Below are positions 11,339-23,950 of a DNA stretch of 64,000 nucleotides, one piece after another. A program made the position numbers and the translations under genes. The notes beneath the pieces are model-generated. The model had not been told where the DNA came from, ran no database searches, and was given only the letters and a program-made list of their open reading frames with translations. The stretch is from Liolophura sinensis (taxonomy: Eukaryota; Mollusca; Polyplacophora; Chitonida; Chitonidae). How positions within the stretch are numbered: the first letter of the stretch is position 1; the number at the start of each line of letters is the position of its first letter. Location: the NCBI RefSeq assembly GCF_032854445.1, contig NC_088298.1:6104488-6168487 (forward strand), given 5' to 3'.

Positions 11339-14300
11339 CATTGTCGGCCACGGATTCCCCTATGACCAATCGATATAGGCTCTCATATAACAGACGGACT
11401 GACGTACATGGATTAGGAGAACGCTTATACCCTTATAAGATAATTTTTTACCATCACAGTTTTTATATCTGAACCAGGCAGGCGAAGGTTATCAGTGCAT
11501 AAACACCGATCCATATAGATAATATATTTGGACTTTGTGTGCCATAGGCTGCACGTCACTGCCAGTAACCCAGCTTGCTTCAGCATAATTGCATAATGCC
11601 TTTCAATGTTAAAGCTTCAGAACCTCACATTAACAACGTCTCGTCACCCTGTATACATCTTGACAAGATCGACATTGTTAAGCAGTATGAACGTGAATTT
11701 AGTCGTTTTCCGTCAGAAGGAAATATTCTGACTGTGTATCAGCAATGTTAGACGTTCACACACAGGCCGAGGTTAGAGTCTCTACAAAGACACGCCCCCC
11801 AAGTGGTATGTCTCCCTTGTGTCGATACGAGCACAACCAAATCAACTAGGCAGTGTCTGACAGTCGGTAACACGACCAAGTAAAGATAACTCCGTAAACG
11901 GACAGAAACATTTCCACTCAAAATACAAGTACCCCTTCTTACAGAACTTACCTGTCGACACAAAGACCGCCGTTCTTCACCATGTAATAAAACTGCGCAG
12001 AGTTCTGAGAGATGCACGTGATTTGTGCAGGGGAGGTAAATCTCTCAGTATGTTTGTACACATTCATACTCTGTGACATCTCAACAATGGTTTCCACAGC
12101 TTGCCATTATACTTAGGCTTATATGTGAATTTCACAATTCAACAAACAACCAGTTTCCCACAAAATTACTTCAGCAAATGAGTTTAAATCGTTTATGTTG
12201 GTTATCACATTTAGTTCCAAACAGAGCAGCTTGGAAAGGTGGTTGAGAAATGTCGGGTGGATTTTTTAAAACAAGTATAATGAGATTAGGCTATCACTAC
12301 AACACTTTGATATAAAATTCAAACGGCATTACCCCGTGGGGTGTCCTGGGTGAAAAGAGAAAAAGCTCAGCCTTCTAGGCAACCTTGTCGTTATAGGAGA
12401 CTAATCTAGAGCCTGAATCCAGTCGTTTTCCGTCAGAAGGAAATATTCTGACTGTATATCGGCAATGGACGTTCACACACAGGCCGAGGTTAGAGTTTGT
12501 ACAAAAACACGCCCCCCAAGTGGTATGTCTCCCTTGTGTCGATATGAGGACAACCAGACCAACAAGGCTGTGTCTGACAGTCGGTAACACGATCAAGTAA
12601 AAACAACACCGTAAATGGACAGAAACATTTCCGCCCAAAATTACAGAACTTACCTGTCGACACAAAGACAGCCTTTCTTCACAACTTGATAAAACTTGCA
12701 GTTCTGAGAGATGCACGTGATTTGTGCAGGGGAGTTAAATCTCTCAGTATGTTTGTACACATTCATACTCTGTGACATCTCAACAATGGTTTCCACAGCT
12801 TGCCATTATACTTAGGCTTATATGTGAATTTCACAATTCAACAAACAACCAGTTTCCCACAAAATTACTTCAGCAAATGAGTTTAAATCGTTTATGTTGG
12901 TTATCACATTTAGTTCCAAACAGAGCAGCTTGGAAAGGTGGTTGAGAAATGTCGAGTGGATTTTTTAAAACAAGTATAATGAGATTAGGCTATAGCTACA
13001 ACACTTTGATATAAAATTCAAACGGCATTACCCCGTGGGGTCTCCTGGGTGAAAAGAGAAAAAGCTCAGCCTTCTAGGCAACCTTGTCGTTATAGGAGAC
13101 TAATCTAGAGCCTGAATCCAGTCGTTTTCCGTCAGAAGGAAATATTCTGACTGTGTATCGGCAATGTTGGACGTTCACACACAGGCCGAGGTTAGAGTTT
13201 GTACAAAAACACGCCCCCCAAGTGGTATGTCTCCCTTGTGTCGATATGAGGACAACCAGGCCAACAAGGATGTGTCTGACAGTCGGTAACACGATCAAGT
13301 AAAAACAACTCCGTAAATGGACAGAAACATTTCCGCCCAAAATACAAGTACCTCTTCTTAAAGAACTTACCTGTCGACACAAAGACCGCCTTTCTTCACA
13401 ACTTGATGAAACTATGCAGAGTTCTGAGAGATGCACGTGATTTGTGCAGGGGAGGTAAATCTCTCAGTATGTTTGTACACATTCATACTCTGTGACATCT
13501 CAACAATGGTTTCACAGCTTGGCAATATATTTAGGCCTGCATGCGAATTTCACAATTCAACAGAACAATCAGTTTCCCGCAGTATTACTTCAGTAAATGA
13601 GCTCAAATCATTTATATTTTTTATTACGTCTTTTTTATCACAGAACACCTTGAAAATCTTAATCGAAGATACTTGGATTCCGGTGACTGAGGGCAGGTTG
13701 GTGTTGCGGGATTCGCAATCCCAACACCCCACTTCAGCTCTTACTTAAGTTAGAGTTCTGGCAATGGGCTGGAGATATGCTCCAAACTAAAATCACAATT
13801 GGTCAAGCGATTTACAACACAAAAGTGACAGTAATATCAAACTGAATGCGTACTTATATTGACATTTAATGACCCTTCTGCTCCTCATTCGATCTCAGTT
13901 TTCCCGCACACTGCCCAAGTAGGCCCGTACATACCTAATCCGACTAGGTGGTTTACATGACAAAAGTTTGGGTATGGCAATGACCGATGTACAAAAAAAA
14001 ACTGGTTTACTTCCGATTTGCAGGAGAAGGCCATGAGGGTTTGAGTGTTCAAAAACAATAAAACGTTTAAATTACGACAAAACCCATATGGCATCTTCTA
14101 GGGACTGTTCTTTTTTATAAAACATTATCTTAAAAGTTTAAAACAATATAACTTTTCAAGAAGCACGTTGTCTCATCTCTCCCTCCAGCGCTGTCTCAAA
14201 AACTTTATTCGCCAATGTGATCATCATCGCTTGGCACTCAAATATCATTGACTTGGTGATGATTGGTGACGGTAAATCTAAAACAATATATCTGCAGGAA

Positions 14301-14659
14301 TAAGTTAAACCTGTCAAAAAAACAACGTCTTTATCTTGCTTAAGGCAATGAGTTCAAACGGTCACTGAAAAACAGAACTAGAATAATATCTCTGTTCCTG
14401 TCGGCAAAAATATTTCTAAAACTTCATAATAAGGGTCTCATTAACATAAGTCAAACCCAGCCCTTCAGACCGACCCGCTCAGTCCATATTGAAACCTGGT
14501 GTGAATTTCCTCCTCGGCTAAGTTATCTAGGTCTCATATCACCCCTTAGCAACTGTTTGACACGACTACCCAAATCCCAACAGGGTGATTCGCTGATGTT
14601 TCCCGTTACACTCAGTCAACACATCACCAGACCTAAGTTATTTTCTTACATTAAACCTC

Positions 14660-14923
14660 TGGGAGCTTCTGTGGTCGAGGTGGTTAGCGTAACAGCGCAG
14701 CGCAATGAGCCAGGAGCCTCTCACCAATGTGGTAGGTGTGAGGTCAAATCCAGCCAATGCTGGCTCCGGTCGTACGTGGAAAGACCTTATGGCAATCTGC
14801 GAATGGTCGTTGGTTCTCCCCAGGCACTGCCTGGATTCCTCCCATCATAATGCTGCCCGCCGTCGTACATGTCAAATATTCTTGAGTATGGCGTAAAACA
14901 CCAATCAAATAAATAAATAAATT
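14660..14923 (+). repeat. tRNA-derived SINE inside macro-unit 3
   Basis: Passenger copy of the 6315 element, nearly identical. Confidence 0.85.
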
Positions 14924-15262
14924 AAACATCTCCAACGCAATCCTCAACAGCTTTGCATGGACAAATAAAATTGCTTTCGTGCATTATGGGTAAGGCTGAA
15001 GGTAATGTGTGCAAATCCATACAGAATTTCAAGATTCTATTTACTTTTAGCACCATTTGCGTATACACACATTCCTTAGCTCTGACGTTATGAGCAATAG
15101 ATTTTATTTATTTATTTGATTGGTGTTTTACGCCAAACTCAAGAATGTGCCCATAATTTTTAAAATGTTGGCTTTAGCAATGGCTGTCATTTACAGAGCA
15201 CGCTGTATCTGATCGGATGGCTCATAAATCAACGGTGATAACAATTTATCTTTAGTAACGTT

Positions 15263-15500
15263 CATTTATTTATTTGATTGGTGTTTTGCGCCGTACTTAA
15301 GAATATTTAATTTATCGGACCACAGCCAGAAATATGGTGGGAGGAAACCAGGGCCCGGGGGAAACCCACGAAAATCCACATATTGCTGTCACACCTCCTC
15401 ACGTATGGCTGGAGAGGTAGCAAGTATAAGCTGGACTTGAACTGACATCGCCGTCATTGGCATGAGGCTCCTGGATCATTGGGCCGTGCTGACGTGTAAC
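15263..15500 (-). repeat. tRNA-derived SINE, antisense, inside macro-unit 3
   Basis: Passenger copy of the 6924 element, nearly identical. Confidence 0.85.
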
Positions 15501-17789
15501 ATTGTCGGCCACGGATTCCCTTATGACCAATCGATATAGGCTCTCATATAACAGACGGACTGACGTACATGGATTAGGACAACGCTTATACCCTTATAAG
15601 ATAATTTTTTACTATCACAGTTTTTATATTTGGACCAGGCAGGCGAAGGTTATCAGTGCATAAACACCGATCCATATAGATAATATATTTGGACTTTGTG
15701 TGTCATAGGCTGCACGTCACTGACAGTAACCGAGTTTGTTTTAGCATAATTGAATAATGCCTTTCAACGTTAAAGCTTCAGAACCTCACATTAACAACGT
15801 CTCGTCACCCTGTATACATCGTGACAAGATCGACATTGTTAAGCAGTATGAACGTGAATCCAGTCGTTTTCCGTCAGAAGGAAATATTCTGACTGTGTAT
15901 CGGCAATGGACGTTCACACACAGTCCGAGGTTAGAGTTTGTACAAAGACACGCCCCCCAAGTGGTATGTCTCCCTTATGTCGATACGAGCACAACCAAAT
16001 TAACTAGGCAGTGTCTGACAGTCGGTAACACGACCAAGTAAAGATAACTCCGTAAACGGACAGAAACATTTCCACTCAAAATACACGTACCCCTTCTTAC
16101 AGAACTTACCTGTCGACACAAAGACCGCCGTTCTTCACCATGTAATAAAACTGCGCAGAGTTCTGAGAGATGCACGTGATTTGTGCAGGGGAGTTAAATC
16201 TCTCAGTATGTTTGTACACATTCATACTCTGTGACATCTCAACAATGGTTTCCACAGCTTGCCATTATACTTAGGCTTATATGTGAATTTCACAATTCAA
16301 CAAACAACCAGTTTCCCACAAAATTACTTCAGCAAATGAGTTTAAATCGTTTATGTTGGTTATCACATTCAGTTCCAAACAGAGCAGCTTGGAAAGGTGG
16401 TTGAGAAATGTCGGGTGGATTTTTTAAAACAAGTATAATGAGATTAGGCTATCACTACAACACTTTGATATAAAATTCAAACGGCATTACCCCGTGGGGT
16501 CTCTTGGGTGAAAAGAGAAAAAGCTCAGCCTTCTAGGCAACCTTGTCGCTATAGGAGACTAATCTAGAGCCTGAATCCAGTCGATTTCCGTCAGAAGGAA
16601 ATATTCTGACTGTGTATCGGCAATGGACGTTCACACACAGGCCGAGGTTAGAGTTTGTACAAAAACACGCCCCCCAGTGGTATGTCTCCCTTGTGTCGAT
16701 ATGAGGACAACCAGACCAACAAGGCTGTGCCTGACAGTCGGTAACACGATCAAGTAAAAACAACTCCGTAAATGGACAGAAACATTTCCGCCCAAAATAC
16801 AAGTACCCCTTCTTACAGAACTTACCTGTCGACACAAAGACCGCCTTTCTTCACAACTTGATAAAACTATGCAGAGTTCTGAGAGATGCACGTGATTTGT
16901 ACAGGGGAGGTAAATCTCTCAGTATGTTTGTACACATTCATACTCTGTGACATCTCAACATTGATTTCACAGCTTGGCAATATATTTAGGCCTGCATGCG
17001 AATTTCACAATTCAACAGAACAATCAGTTTCCCGCAGTATTACTTCAGTAAATGAGCTCAAATCATTTATATTTTTTATTACGTCTTTTTTTATCACAGA
17101 ACACCTTGAAAATCTAGTTGAGAAAAGTCGGATGGATTTTCTAAAAACAATATAATGAGATTAGGCTATAACTACAACACTTTGACATCGAATTCAAACG
17201 GCATTATCCCCGTGGGGTGTCCTGGGCGAAAAGAATAAAAGCATAGCCTTCTAGGTAAGTTTGTCGTTATAGGTGACTAACCTAGAGCTCTCCCATGTGA
17301 CCCCGATAAATATTATAGACCCAGATCTCCTCGGTTTGTGTGAGAGGCCATTGAGGAGTGCCTGTTTGCCCTGAGTTGTGACCCTTAATCGAAGATACCG
17401 GGATTCCGGTGACTGAGGGCAGGTTGGTGTTGCGGGAGTCGCAATCCCAACACCCCACTTCGGCTTCTACTTAAGTTAGAAACCGGAGGTCGGATGGACC
17501 CAGTTCGGCCAATGGGCTGGAGATATGCTCCGAACTAAAATCACAATTGGTCAAGTGATTCACAACAAAAATGTGACAGTAATATCGAACTGAATACGTA
17601 CTTAATAACATTTAATAACCCTTCTGATGCTCATTCGATATCGATTTGCCCGCACATTGCCCAAGTAGGCCTGTACATACCTAATTCGACTAGGTGCTTT
17701 ACATGACAAAAGTTTGCTTATGACAAATACAAATGTACACAAAAAAACTTTTTGCTTCCGATGTGCAGGAGAAGGCCATGAAGATAGCA

Positions 17790-18465
17790 CTTTTAAAATT
17801 ATGTGCACATTCTTGAGTTTGGCGTAAAACACCAGTCAAGTAAAGAAATAAAATCTATTGCTCATAACGTCGAAGGCATGGAATGTGTGTACACGCAAAT
17901 GTTGCTAAAAGTAAATAGAATCTTGAAATGATGTATGGATTTGCACACATTACCCTCATCCTTACCCATAATGCACGAAAGCAATGTTATTGACCCATGC
18001 AAAGGTACTGAAGACTGCGTTGGAAATGTTTAATTTATTTATGATTTCCCCACGGTATTCGCAGATTGCCGCAAGGTATTACCACGTACAACAGGAGAGG
18101 AAGCCAGCACTGGCTGCATTTGAACTCACAGCGACCATATTGGTGAGAGGCCCCTGGCTCATTGCGCTGTGCTGTTACGCTAACCACCTCGAAAACAGAG
18201 GCTTCGAGATGTTTTATGTTTAAAAAAAACATAGGTCTGGTGATGTGTTGACTGAGTGTAGGAGGAAACTTCAGCGTATCAACCTGTTGGCATTTTGGTA
18301 GTCGTTACTCTTGAGTACGGCGTAAACTACCAATCAAATAAATAAATAAATAAATTTCGGTAGTCGTGTCATCCCATAACTCACCAGACAGTTACCAAGG
18401 GGTGATAAGAGACCTAGATCACGTAACTGAGAAGGAAATTAAAACCAGGTTTCTGATTGCCTGGT
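17790..18465 (-). repeat. Inverted segment of the macro-repeat
   Basis: Reverse complement of about 6150-6800. Landmarks: GTTTGGCGTAAAACACCAGT near 17818, TTGCACACATTACCCTCATC at 17940, and GGTGATAAGAGACCTAGATC at 18400 opposite CTAGGTCTCTTATCACC at 6180. The flanks to either side are in direct orientation. It includes a remnant antisense SINE (about 18030-18190). Confidence 0.8.
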
Positions 18466-18479
18466 CAGGTGAAAGGTCA

Positions 18480-19290
18480 CTAGACATGACTCTCATTTAC
18501 AGTGTACGGTTTGAGCTACATCTGATGGGACGGCTCACAAATTACCGATCATAACAATTTGCCTCTAGTGATATTTATTTATTTATTTGATTGGTGTTTT
18601 ACGCCGTACTCAAGTATATTTCGCTTATTCGACGGCAGCCAGAATTATGGTGGGAGGAAACCAGGCAACGCCCGGGGAAAACCCACGAAAATCCGCATGT
18701 TGCTGTCAGACCTTCTAGCGTATGGCCAGAGAGGAAGCCAGCATGAGTTGGACTTGAACTCAGAGCGGCCTCATTGGCGGGAGGCTCCTGGATCAATGCG
18801 CCGTGCTGACGTGCTAACACCATCAATCACGGATTCCCCTATTAGCAATCGATATAGGCTATAATATAACAGACTGACGTTCATGGATTAGGAGAACGCT
18901 TATACCCTTATAACATGATTTTTTTACTATCACTGTTTTTATATTTGGACCAGGCAGTCAAACGTTGTAAAAAGTAAATAAACAGCGATCCATATAGGCA
19001 TGGTATTCGACCTTTGTGTGCCATAGGCGGCGCGTCACCGCCAGTAATCGACCTTCAGCATAGCGGCATAATGCTTTTCAATGTTAAAGCTTCAGAACCT
19101 CATATTAATAACTTCTCATCACCCTGTACATATCGTGACAAGATCGACACAGGTAAACAATATGAACCTAAATCCAGTCGTTTTCCGTCAGAAGGAAATA
19201 TTCTGACTGTATCGGCAATGTTAGACGTTCACACACAGGCTGAAGTTAGAGCTGTACAAAGACACGACCCCCAGTGGGCGTTTTTGCTTT
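18480..19290 (+). repeat. Diverged partial macro-repeat copy
   Basis: Direct-orientation copy of about 6830-7620: the TCTGATGGGACGGCTCACAA block, an antisense SINE (18572-18818), the TTATACCCTTATAA block, then the DKID..KQY block and the start of a sub-unit. It lacks the exon-like module and the CAG|GTAAGT donor. Confidence 0.75.
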
Positions 19291-20040
19291 TTCTGACATT
19301 TCCTGTCTCATCACTGTGGCCCACGTGACCTTGGCTTTGCACACCTGTACGAAACTTGCTTATGATGACAGCGAACATAGAGAGCGGCGCATGCGTTATT
19401 ATGTATACTGAGTGCCAGTTGAACAAAGTAATACATTGCCAAATTTTTGTTTTTGCGTCCATTGATTTAAAATTCTGCTGTAAAAAACACTTCAAAACAT
19501 GGTCGGAATCTCAGTTTGATTGATATTTATTCAGGAGTCTCGAGAAATAAGAGCAAAAAACTCAACATACAAATCAACATACAGATTAAAAACCATCTAT
19601 GGTCAGCCATGATCCATCAAAATGGCGATTATAGACTGTGCTCAAACGTTAGGCCAATTATAAAAGAACAGACAATTTAATGAATTTATCTGTCATCTCA
19701 AAAATATATAAAAACCAAAAATATAAATAAAAACATAGAGATGGCAAGAAAACAAACTTGGTACACCAGTGATAGAACTGAAATGTTTTCTTAGTTGATG
19801 GCAGAATACCATGGCTAGTTTCTCCATAGGCTTTGCGGAATATGGAATGTCTGAAAATGCAGCGTTGTGTAAAGGTAATAAGCAATAGTTGGATTTCCAT
19901 TTCGTGGATTCAACTCAAAAAATGTCAGAACAAAGCTGTGATCGACGTCTCCAGGAATCAACGTTACGCTTGAACGTTTAAACTTCTAGTATATCGTTTT
20001 CGTGCAAGCTCATTTTAACCAATCTGGCAATCTGTATGAA
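19291..20040. other. No gene seen; 3' flank of the LACC1-like locus
   Basis: AT-rich. It holds an E-box in GGCCCACGTGACC near 19319 and an NRF1-like GGCGCATGCGTT near 19386, but no gene start that would use them is apparent. Confidence 0.35.
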
Positions 20041-21240
20041 TTACTGCTTAATCCCATTAAAGCCAATCTGGTTTCCAAAGGGTGTCCCATCCCGTCTGTA
20101 GGAGAACTTGTCCGGGGGACATTTTGTGCAGAGTATTAGATATGTCGATATTGGATGCTGGGACTCCTCCTCTCTGCAGTTGAAGCTTATTCCTCCTAGC
20201 GACGTCCACGAAGAGCTTAGGATAATCAGGCTTGTGTACACTGCAGCTGGAGTCAAATTCTTCGAGTTGTTGGGCCTCATCTACACCGAATTCGTAGCAG
20301 CACGCACCGATGGAAGAGCCGATGGCTACCAACACATCTTTCGGATTCGTGCAGAATTTGCTCTTTATGGCATTCACATTTGCCATGGCAATGCCTTCTG
20401 ACATCATAGTTCCACTCCAGCCAGCATGCGCCGCGCCGCAGCATTTGTTGACCGGGTCTGCGAAAAGCACGAGCGTGCAGTCAGCCGACGGCGCTGTAAC
20501 AAAAACGCCTGACATGTTGGAATGACGGCGTCGTATCCTCTTATTACTTCTCTCCAACCGCCCAAACCTGTATGCCGGGTAGCCGCAGCTACGTGGAGGT
20601 TGCCGCCGTCAAAGCCCGCAACTTCCGCCAGGCGTCGGATGTTTTCCTTGATCAGAGCTTACGGATCCGGTTTTTTCGTTAGATTTAGAAATATCGTTCC
20701 TAAGTAAGAGCTCAAACCGCCGAACCTAGTTCTGAAACCGTGGACGAGCACCTCCGCCGAAATATTCAGTGACCAGAGAAAGCCGATTTGACCAATGGCC
20801 GCAAGGCTTCGAAAGAAATCCCTAACCTGGTTTCCGATCGAACTGACAGAATCTGCATTGATCTTCACCGTCCGCTTTGGCACGGTGGTGTGGATTTGAT
20901 CTATGCTGTAACACGGGGTGAAGTAGACTTCCTGGACTCGCTTCCACCACTCGGCACAATCGCGATCCGTCACAATGCGAAGACGCTTCACTTGACAAAT
21001 CATCCAGTCGCGCCTTCGCCAACAAGACCACCTTGACATACGCGTGGTTGACACTATCTGTCGGGATTCCAGAAAGCAGTGCCGACAAGTCCAAACCGGT
21101 TTTGGCGTCATGACGTAGAGCAACTAAAAACTTGGTTCCTTAAATTGCCGTGCTCACCTTGGTTAACGAGTTACGGCGGTCCTCTTTGGAAGGTGCGCAC
21201 CGAACAAGTCCAGAAAGAGGACATGCGCTTGTTCACTCAT
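20041..21240 (-). pseudogene. LACC1: LACC1/FAMIN-like purine nucleoside phosphorylase, frameshifted
   Basis: Pieces spread over three frames add up to about 400 residues, close to the roughly 430 of vertebrate LACC1. In order: an N-terminal piece with AHVLFLDLFGAHLPKR (start at 21240), KVVLLAKARLDDL, FFRSLAAIGQIG, VHGFRTRFGG, KENIRRLAEVAGFDGGN, the core ADCTLVLFADPVNK with GAAHAGWSGT and GSSIGACCYEFG, and the C-terminus CPPDKFSYRRDG ending at 20041. The Cys of ADC and the His of AHAGW, metal and active-site positions in the YfiH/LACC1 family, are kept. Breaks: a stop after RTAVTR (about 21165), a frame change near 20990, TAA at 20656-20658, a frame change near 20540 and another near 20140. 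No introns are evident, so a processed copy is possible; so is an error-rich assembly of a working gene. In mammals LACC1 acts on purine nucleosides in macrophages. Confidence 0.85.
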
Positions 21241-21889
21241 CCTCCTCAGAAGCTGGAATATAAGACTTACTTATTTATTAATTCATTCCATTACTGCTTA
21301 ACCCCATACTGAAGAATTTTTTACCTATACGGCGCCTGTCAGTTTTTTGGGTGGAAGAGTGAGAGAACGTTACCATTCGCGCGCGATTTACTCGGTCCTC
21401 GTGCCACGGGGCAAGACCACGGTCTCTCGGTCCACGTTCGCTCACGATTTGTTCCGGATTTTCCTTCGGACAAACCAGCGATGTGTAGATTCGAAACAGA
21501 ATCTCGTTTGTGAGAGATCAAGGCTGGAGTACAACGCTTTAAGCTAGCCTCTTGATCACACTCACTTTGCATTTTCAAAGCATACCTTCCCGTTTATCAT
21601 CGCCTTGATACGGCAGAAAAATCCATCGTTCCATTTTATGAAGCCATATTTCTTCACAAATAATGAACTGTGGTGTATCAAACACCGTATATGTTTCATA
21701 TTATAACTCATATCATAACGCTATCGTAACGAGTTACTTTTATGGAAACGTAAAAGGTAAAGTTATTGCAGTACATTGATTACCGATCAATAACAATCAA
21801 TCAACACGGTAGGAATGAGTGAATTTTACGCTAAAAAAAATTAATCTGTTAATTTTAACAGAAAGTATGATGTCTGAGTGATGCTAGAT

Positions 21890-22043
21890 TTATTTATTTA
21901 TTTGATTGGTGTTTTACGCCGTACTCAAGACTCTTTCACTTATACGATGGCAACCAGCAGTATGGTGGGAGGAAACCGGACAGAGCCCGGAGGAGCCCAT
22001 CGACAGGTAGCTGGCAAACCTTCCCACGTACGCCGGAGAGGAG
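21890..22043 (-). repeat. tRNA-derived SINE, 3' half, antisense
   Basis: Reversed tail, then GTTTTACGCCGTACTCAAGA and GGTGGGAGGAAACCGGACAG to CCTTCCCACGTACGCCGGAG. The head is absent. Confidence 0.85.
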
Positions 22044-22221
22044 AGTGATGCTAGAATGTATTCTGTGTATATTATAGTATTTGCTGGTTATTTTAGTAAG
22101 GCTTGATAAGTCTTAGATGTTGAACACTGACAACGACATATAACTTCATAAGAAACTATTGAATTATAAATATGGTACTGTAGCTCTCCTAATTTAAAGA
22201 TGAGACAGAATGGCAGGTTTT

Positions 22222-22302
22222 ATTTGATTTATTTATTTGATTGGTGTTTTACGCCGCACTCAAGAATATGTCGCTTATAGTCCCGGCGGCCAGCATTATG
22301 CG
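22222..22302 (-). repeat. SINE 3' end fragment, antisense
   Basis: Reversed tail to CGGCGGCCAGCATTATG, then unrelated sequence. Confidence 0.8.
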
Positions 22303-23950
22303 TTAGCTCGCGTTGAGCATAAACATATATGCAGTAAATAGCAGCTGTGGTAAAAAACTATACTATAAAAGGCGGCGCAAAACAGGCGTTTTTATTTACC
22401 AATAAACAATTGCTTTCTTTTTGTGATGTTTAGCCAAGTGTCCGTGGTAGAACATGTATACCCTCTATAAAAACGACTGTTGCAAATCCACATGTATGAT
22501 GTGGGCCACGTGTGATGTATAGGCCTATCAGTGGTACACAAAGTGTACATGCCAGTGGGGAAGTGTTGCACAACGTACACAAGTTGTGTACCTAGTACAC
22601 AAAATTATGTGGATGTGTATTGTTACGGTATTGAAAACAGCAACAGAAAACAGACTCAGTGACTCAATATTACAATGTAAACAATGCTTTATATATAAAA
22701 TGAGACGTACAGTTTTACAGACAGTTCAACAACAACAACAACATAAAAAAACATACACATCAGTATTACCGGTCTTTAAAAGTTTCCAGTTCACCTTTGC
22801 ATCCCAAGGAACGTATTCCAGGAGATCCAACGTAAAGACCATGGGATAAACACACAATTCACACAAGTCACAAATTGTCCAGTCAGGTACTTCGCTAGGT
22901 TAGCGAACGCGAACACAGTACACAGGTTACACAGAACTGGAACAGTCAAGCCTTTGAATGACGTCACACCCGCAGAGCACAACATAGGGTAAATCCAGGC
23001 ATGGAGGTATAATCCACTTTAGAACAGTCACAGCTCCCGCAGAAACTCACAAACGAACCGTTCAGAGACGTAGAGTAATGTCACCTTGTGGCAGAACGAA
23101 CGTCCTTTGCAAAACTGAAAACTTCAGTTTAGAGTCCGTGACGACCTTGTCGGTCAGGTGAGGTCAGCGTGTTAAACAAATTACACAGTCAACACTGTAT
23201 AATCATAGTAAAGATCCGACACCAATAAACGTGACTTCCGCAGAAATTCACTTAAACCAGACATCAGTACAACTGTGGTACACTAATGGTGCCGGCATAG
23301 AAATCTGTCCTCCCAAACGAAACTGGCATCACCAGCTCATATCAATATAATGGACTCGATACGAGAACATCGCACACTCTCCTGGCTCCCAGTGGATGCA
23401 GCAAAAATACCTCCTCTCTGCACAGAAAATACGGCTTATATACGTTCGAGGTGGATTCAACTATTCTTAAACACAGAATTAACAGCCAATGAAATAAACG
23501 AAGCATTGAACAAGGTGCTTTCGATCCGGTCCGCGCTGTACACATATAACAGGGCCTGTTATGCTTTCACAAAGGTCCGCAGACTAACAGTACATGAAAA
23601 CGTTAAATAGTCATACATAACAGTATGTTTGTGACAAAAATTGCTGTGTATTGTATACACAGAAGGTATTAAACAGGGCTTACCCACCCAATTTCGCTAG
23701 GTTTTACTCTATAACTTCGTCTATAAAACAGGAGAGCTACAATATTGTGTCTGGTACAAATACGCAAACAATGGACCTTTGTCATTCTTCTACATTACGT
23801 CGTATTAGTGAATCATGTCTAACTGTGTACAGGTGAAACTTCCACTGTATCATGTTTACGCAGAACACAGGCCTAATGAAAAGCTTCGTGTCACAGGCTC
23901 ATGACCCACACACATAGGCCTTTGTACATGCTGGTTACATTAGATAACGG
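22303..23950. other. No gene seen
   Basis: Low-complexity, AT-leaning sequence rich in ACAGT/GTACAC words. An open stretch at 23350-23610 (plus) has no recognisable domain and no clear splice context, so I do not call it. Confidence 0.4.

Larger units (their letters stand above)
9503..13658. repeat. Macro-repeat unit 2 (about 4.16 kb)
   Basis: Same order as unit 1 at a visually estimated identity well above 95 percent: SINE at 10489, antisense SINE at 11103, three sub-units near 11690, 12412 and 13110. The left junction joins GAACACCTTGAAAAT directly to TTAATCGAAG, skipping about 290 bp that are present in the outer copies. Confidence 0.85.
4811..16953 (-). repeat. Array of exon-like modules ending at CAG|GTAAGT donors
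   Basis: Nine copies lie at 4811-4938, 7774-7901, 8492-8619, 9209-9336, 11952-12079, 12654-12778, 13371-13498, 16110-16237 and 16826-16953, with a diverged tenth at 3174-3327. Each reads from MSQS(I/M)NVYKHTERF through SPAQITCISQN to GGLCVDR, and in each the sequence at the end is the optimal donor CAG|GTAAGT, leaving phase 2. Six copies are open; the 12654 copy has a 3-base, frame-keeping deletion. The copies at 9209, 13371 and 16826 share one CAG-to-TAG stop. About 105 bp past each donor is TTACCGACTGTCAG followed, in the matching phase, by a frame reading RHCLVDLVVLIST. I do not recognise the domain. ATG may be internal rather than a start. Could be a duplicated exon of a real gene, a gene family, or a captured exon within a repeat. 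Confidence 0.5.
13659..17384. repeat. Macro-repeat unit 3 (about 3.73 kb)
   Basis: Same order as units 1 and 2 but with only two 720-bp sub-units (near 15849 and 16568). Its right end (17114-17384) keeps the 290-bp segment that is lost at the two internal junctions. The sequence from 17385 to about 17785 is the start of a further unit, matching 5311-5690. Confidence 0.85.
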
